This document shows, one piece after another, positions 39,901 to 41,308 of a DNA stretch of 41,308 nucleotides. Numbering within the stretch: the first letter of the stretch is position 1; each line of letters opens with the position of its first letter. The notes below the pieces were generated by a model. The model was given only the letters and a program-made list of their open reading frames with translations. It made no database searches and had not been told where the DNA came from. Location of the stretch: positions 1 to 41,308 of the forward strand of contig JAAAIG010000293.1 of the NCBI GenBank assembly GCA_015852425.1. The letters are read 5' to 3'. Source of the DNA: Gryganskiella cystojenkinii (lineage: Eukaryota; Mortierellomycota; Mortierellomycetes; Mortierellales; Mortierellaceae). The position numbers were made by a program, and so were the translations under genes.

Positions 39901-40836
39901 CTTGACTTTAAGGCCGGCTAATATCTCCATTAGGGGAGCGTGGTCCTCTGTGCGGTTTAAGTCCTTGACTTTTTCACTTGCCATGACGTCGAGCACCTTG
40001 GAAATTGCAAGAGTCAACTGAGCCGAGTACTCTTCGTTCTGTTGACCGGGGTCCTCCAAATGTGTTCTGATGATCCGCAGGATTTGAATTAAATCATCAG
40101 CCTTCAAAAAGTCTACAGAGGCGTCTTGAACCAACTGAACGAGTCCTTGTAACAGAACGACATCCAGAAGAGCATCGTATTTGAACTCAGTTAAGAGACA
40201 ATTGAGCAGGACACGGTAAAGATCCTTGTCGAGCACTGGTCCAAGAAGAACAATTTCACGAATAGCATCCGAGTCCTTTCTGGGCTGCCGAGTATATTGG
40301 ACGACCATTTTGTTCAAGAGGAGGTGAAGGTGCTCCTCCTCGAGAGGATGGTCATTCATCTTTCGAACCCATTCGAGCTGGACGCTATTGAATGTTGTCA
40401 ATGATGCAGACGACGGCGACTTTGCTGTAGCTTTCTTCACAAGATTGACACATTGGACGAGCTGAGCAGTGTCCATAATCATGCTGCCAATTTCTGGGAG
40501 CTGAAGGCCCAAGTCGGTTTTAGCGATATTGTTCAAAAAAAAATCCGCGCTGACAGCAAATGGTTGGCCGTTGACTTCAGGATTTGACGCCTGAGTGATT
40601 GTTGAAGCGCCACGCTCTCCTGTGTTTGAAATGGGGAGCTTGCCCTGCTCTACATGAATAGCGGCGAATCCATCGATTAAGGCTCGACTCCGATTGTCCT
40701 TAGAGGGGCCAAGAGCCCGATTAGCAGCGCTGGCAAAGTCAAAGCGTGTGATTCCTTTGACTTTGGAACGGGAGGCTGTGTTGCTGCTGGATGATTGCGG
40801 GGACTGGGGTGAACTGGATGGAGGTGACTTTGTCAT
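33967..40836 (-). CDS. Giant STAND/NLR-like protein: helical N-domain, NACHT, pentapeptide, WD40, Sel1
   Basis: One intronless 2289-aa frame. Order: a Ser/Pro-rich tail (1-30); a large, mostly helical region I do not recognise, perhaps ARM/HEAT-like (about 80-590); a NACHT-type NTPase with Walker A GDSGVGKS (632-639) and Walker B ending CDGFDE (703-708); a helical segment (about 850-1070); pentapeptide-like A(D/N)LxG repeats (about 1073-1132); 16 WD40 repeats of 42 aa (about 1138-1810); an acidic SDDG-rich linker (about 1880-1905); and 10 Sel1 repeats of 36 aa (about 1917-2280). STAND proteins use nucleotide-driven oligomerisation after ligand sensing by their repeats; in filamentous fungi such NACHT-WD40 proteins control heterokaryon incompatibility and probably innate immunity. 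That role is an inference here. No known effector domain (HET, lipase, protease) is visible at the N-terminus. The ATG at 40836 is the first in frame. The repeats are continuous, without a frameshift. Confidence 0.93.
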   Translation of the reverse strand: MTKSPPSSSPQSPQSSSSNTASRSKVKGITRFDFASAANRALGPSKDNRSRALIDGFAAIHVEQGKLPISNTGERGASTITQASNPEVNGQPFAVSADFFLNNIAKTDLGLQLPEIGSMIMDTAQLVQCVNLVKKATAKSPSSASLTTFNSVQLEWVRKMNDHPLEEEHLHLLLNKMVVQYTRQPRKDSDAIREIVLLGPVLDKDLYRVLLNCLLTEFKYDALLDVVLLQGLVQLVQDASVDFLKADDLIQILRIIRTHLEDPGQQNEEYSAQLTLAISKVLDVMASEKVKDLNRTEDHAPLMEILAGLKVKDDPFLRYQAQYAFQALQWVPDDETLLKCSLRHFAGIANGLIKMSGVIQLDFSKFLGGLQDIQKIVEDTSEVIKSGWEDVPALIEDSRGLFDSLKEGLGSGRKHPWYLALRGAQELVRNGQLADFNKLICEAPFRHRLLFLWGVCQLLAEIAIDPTWDMITRSQALKFLVEIHRITTNSSQYLDIRRWVVTLLGQISSLLAYRDSTGISNVNEAIVEQARTSVQGLTLDGTQPFAFPYLLQSRLPFPRVFSLLKEVNNSPDLELLLDRIRRQQWNEYDRQAIYIQPMSKPSLQSLDNHPVLLKKRVNDFLDSKAEVMLILGDSGVGKSTFVSHLEYELWEKYEPGGQIPLFVDLKAIDNPDKDMIPQLLNDLNITSPTHIEELRSRQFILICDGFDERRSWTNLHTNNKFNKPNQWMAKMIITCRTQYLNPDYRQYLEPLLISSASHSRYEEAVMVPFKLEQIEQYIEQYVLLQGTSEFIDDRQIWTTKQYLKRIREISSLTDFVKNPFMLRIVLKTLPRIASTTTHLTRAEIYDEFVEFHFENEQERLQMQKSAGTMEANCLSAFSEIEGDDFIILGIDFSMRLAHSIFKEQNGVNSVEPFSVTDKAPWKAEFFKPDAMTKLMLESGPLVCRSSLQQGGARRLIHSKNRQTGKKNSYAFSHRSILEYFYSRLVYDPSYDPPYETLSVCLASTATLIPIADHPLGQRNLVSEPSILHFLAERVQLNEEFKDVLIGIIQHSKTNPEVSQAAANAITILVQAGIRFHGADLKGIRVPGANLSYGQFDSTQLQGSDLRNTTLRSIWLRRADLSNALMDDVVFGEQPFLLEADIVNCCVFSPDERMFAAGLNDGTVTVYNTSTLTKIYSFQGHTDAVWGIAFSPCGQQIASRSWDGTVRLWDVQTGSLGPILEGHTAAVTCAVYSPGGQQIASCSADTTVRLWDAQTGSPGPILNGHTNIVWTVAYSPDGQQIASGSGDNTVRLWDAKTGLPGPTLTGHTDIIWRLVYSPDGQQIASGSEDTTVRLWDAETGLPGHVLIGHGDHVSCVVYSPDGQQIASGSADTDVRLWDAKTGSLGHILSGHEATVRSVAFSPNDQQIVSGSEDHTVRLWDVESGLAGPIFGGHTNSVLSVVYSPSGQLIASSSADNTVRLWDAQTRSTGHRMYRHSEGATHVVYSPNGQQIASGGADGNVHLWDAQEGSSDFLLSGHTDVIRNLVFSPDGQQLASCSDDQTVRLWDTKCGSPVHILSGHTGAAKGLVYSFDGLQIASSSDDHTIRLWDTESGSPGPIFDGHTGAALSVKYSPSEQMIVSSSQDHTVRLWNVQTSLPGPILSGHSDAVLCVVYSPNGQQIASGSSDNSVRLWDVETWSPGLILNGHKNGVLYVAYSPDGQQVASSSRDCTVRLWDSSTGSPGPILSGHSGHVLRAVYSHGGDLIASGGDDFTVRLWDPKSGRCLTIVQDFQEGVGSLCWSPLAAGSYFVTGCGDGTVRIWQVTEDDNGHHVQLHGPSNHDRLVLSDVSIEDVQGLSKRNARLLRQHVSQNQAVQSGFMPLQREDVQQHESNHGFSNIRLLRIHESDDGSPDSDDGDSDSDDGNPDSNTIEYVVTLENPNDAEAVYSVGVGFYEGNIVPQNHAVAANWFLKAAKLGHSGAMYKLGEMSRVGSGVPQDDSWALNLLLAAATKGHVHAQAKVGFLYETGNLVAQDHSEAIEWYMKAVDQGMTSLQTKIGYLYEKGDIAIRDYSKAIEWFLKGANRGDETAQFILGYMYEEGEGTPQDYSKAIEWYQKSTDQGNASAQLHLGDMYENGKGTPQDYSKAAELFLMSADRGHAIAQRRIADLYREGDGVPQDDSKALGWYLKSANQGNANAQCAVGHMYENGNGTLQDYSKAAEFYLMSAEQGHATAQCRLADLYCEGDGVPQDYSKALEWFMKAADQDEPEAQYRLGLLYEQGHGDPQDKSKAMEWYSMSAKQGYTTAQDKIDMLS
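33980..35090 (-). repeat. Sel1-repeat-coding tandem array, 10 units of 108 bp
   Basis: Ten 36-codon units run to nearly the end of the NLR-like gene. Each has the Sel1 pattern A(Q)xxLGxxYExGxGxxQDxSKAxEWxxKSAxQG. Units 6-7 and 8-9 are closely related as a 72-residue pair: both pairs begin with a YENGxGT-QDYSKAAE unit followed by an ADLYxEGDGVPQD unit. This points to duplication of a dimer. Sel1 repeats form a right-handed helical solenoid that binds proteins. Confidence 0.88.
35400..37425 (-). repeat. WD40-repeat-coding tandem array, 16 units of about 126 bp
   Basis: Sixteen consecutive units, mostly 42 codons, carry the framework SPxGQQIASxSxDxTVRLWDxxTGSPGPILxGH. The plus strand shows the block CCCACAAGCGCACAGT, or close variants, once per unit. 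The first unit (degenerate, VTVYNTST) and the last (VRIWQVTE) are the most divergent, as expected at the ends of propellers. Sixteen blades would make two propellers. Framework codons are much more alike than the few variable positions. Confidence 0.92.
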
Positions 40837-41308
40837 AGCGATGCTCCTATAGATAAGCGGCGAGAGAATGACATGTCAATAAAATATGTTTGTCATGAGG
40901 AGGGATACTGAGGTGCAGTGCCGTGAAATATAGGCAACGACAGATCCATACTTCGCAGGTAGACTGACAGACAAATTTGGCGAGACAAGGGCAGGATAGT
41001 GTGAGATATGATTTAAGGACGATGTCTATTTTGATAGTGAACAGCACCGGTATTAGCACAGTAGCGTACTGTAAAGAAGAATGAGCGAGCACAAACGACA
41101 AACGTAACCGCCATTACCTTGTCAGTTGTTTGCTATCTTTTTTAACTGAACCTCCCGTCTTGTGACAGTTAAAGCCGGCGGATATTTTGACGATCGTGAG
41201 GTGCGAGTGAGAACTAAACAAGAGAGATGCAAACATGTTACCTATGATACTGACGTATGTGGACTGACTGGACTCCATTGTGATCAAACTGCCTTAAAAC
41301 GCACCTTG
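40837..41308. promoter_or_regulatory. Upstream region of the NLR-like gene
   Basis: These 472 bp to the window edge should hold the promoter and 5' UTR of the minus-strand NLR-like gene. The only frame of note (minus, 40847-41101) has no recognisable protein sequence. No TATA box, repeat or RNA gene is evident, and a 5' UTR intron cannot be excluded. Confidence 0.4.

Overview
The window reads as nuclear DNA of an early-diverging fungus. Mortierellomycotina (Mortierella and relatives) is my best guess; this is an inference, not a database result. Most genes carry several short GT..AG introns, intergenic gaps are often 130-970 bp, and conserved fungal/eukaryotic housekeeping genes sit beside families typical of Mucoromycota-grade genomes: a STRA6-like membrane protein, a bacterial-type RlmN radical-SAM enzyme, and a giant NACHT/pentapeptide/WD40/Sel1 protein.

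Layout, left to right: (1) 21-644, a decayed Ty3/gypsy-type integrase tail with in-frame stops. (2) 804-2511 (-), an RlmN-like rRNA/tRNA methyltransferase in 5 exons. (3) 2926-6115 (+), a THP3/LENG8-type SAC3 protein in 10 exons whose only visible in-frame start is CTG. (4) 6250-9486 (-), an intronless Ccc2/ATP7-type Cu(+) ATPase. (5) 9487-12126, about 2.6 kb without a convincing gene, holding a 34-bp tandem array with a 68-bp higher-order period and a separate 90-bp direct repeat. (6) 12127-14715 (-), ataxin-10 in 8 exons. (7) 15063-16438 (+), an APE1/ExoIII-type AP endonuclease in 3 exons. (8) 16486-17994 (-), a ZFAND1/Cuz1-type double AN1 zinc-finger protein in 5 exons. (9) 18233-18778 (+), a membrane-anchored monothiol glutaredoxin of Grx6/7 type. 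(10) 18907-23206 (-), a STRA6-like polytopic membrane protein in 5 exons. (11) 24177-29571 (-), nucleoporin NUP160 in 11 exons. (12) 30040-33315 (+), a mitochondrial RNase II-family exoribonuclease of Dss1/Cyt4 type in 2 exons. (13) 33967-40836 (-), an intronless 2289-aa STAND/NLR-like protein.

Exon chains were built by hand by matching GT..AG junctions and reading phase to conserved protein sequence. In every multi-exon gene the summed exon length is a multiple of three, which is an internal check. The genes are not an operon or metabolic cluster. They mostly alternate as divergent and convergent pairs: rlmN/THP3, ATXN10/APE1, ZFAND1/GRX and NUP160/DSS1 share 5' regions, and APE1/ZFAND1 are only 47 bp apart tail to tail. 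The part most likely to be a specialised system is the NLR-like protein at the right end. It joins an unrecognised helical N-terminal region, a NTPase switch, and three kinds of repeats (pentapeptide, 16 WD40, 10 Sel1) in one reading frame.
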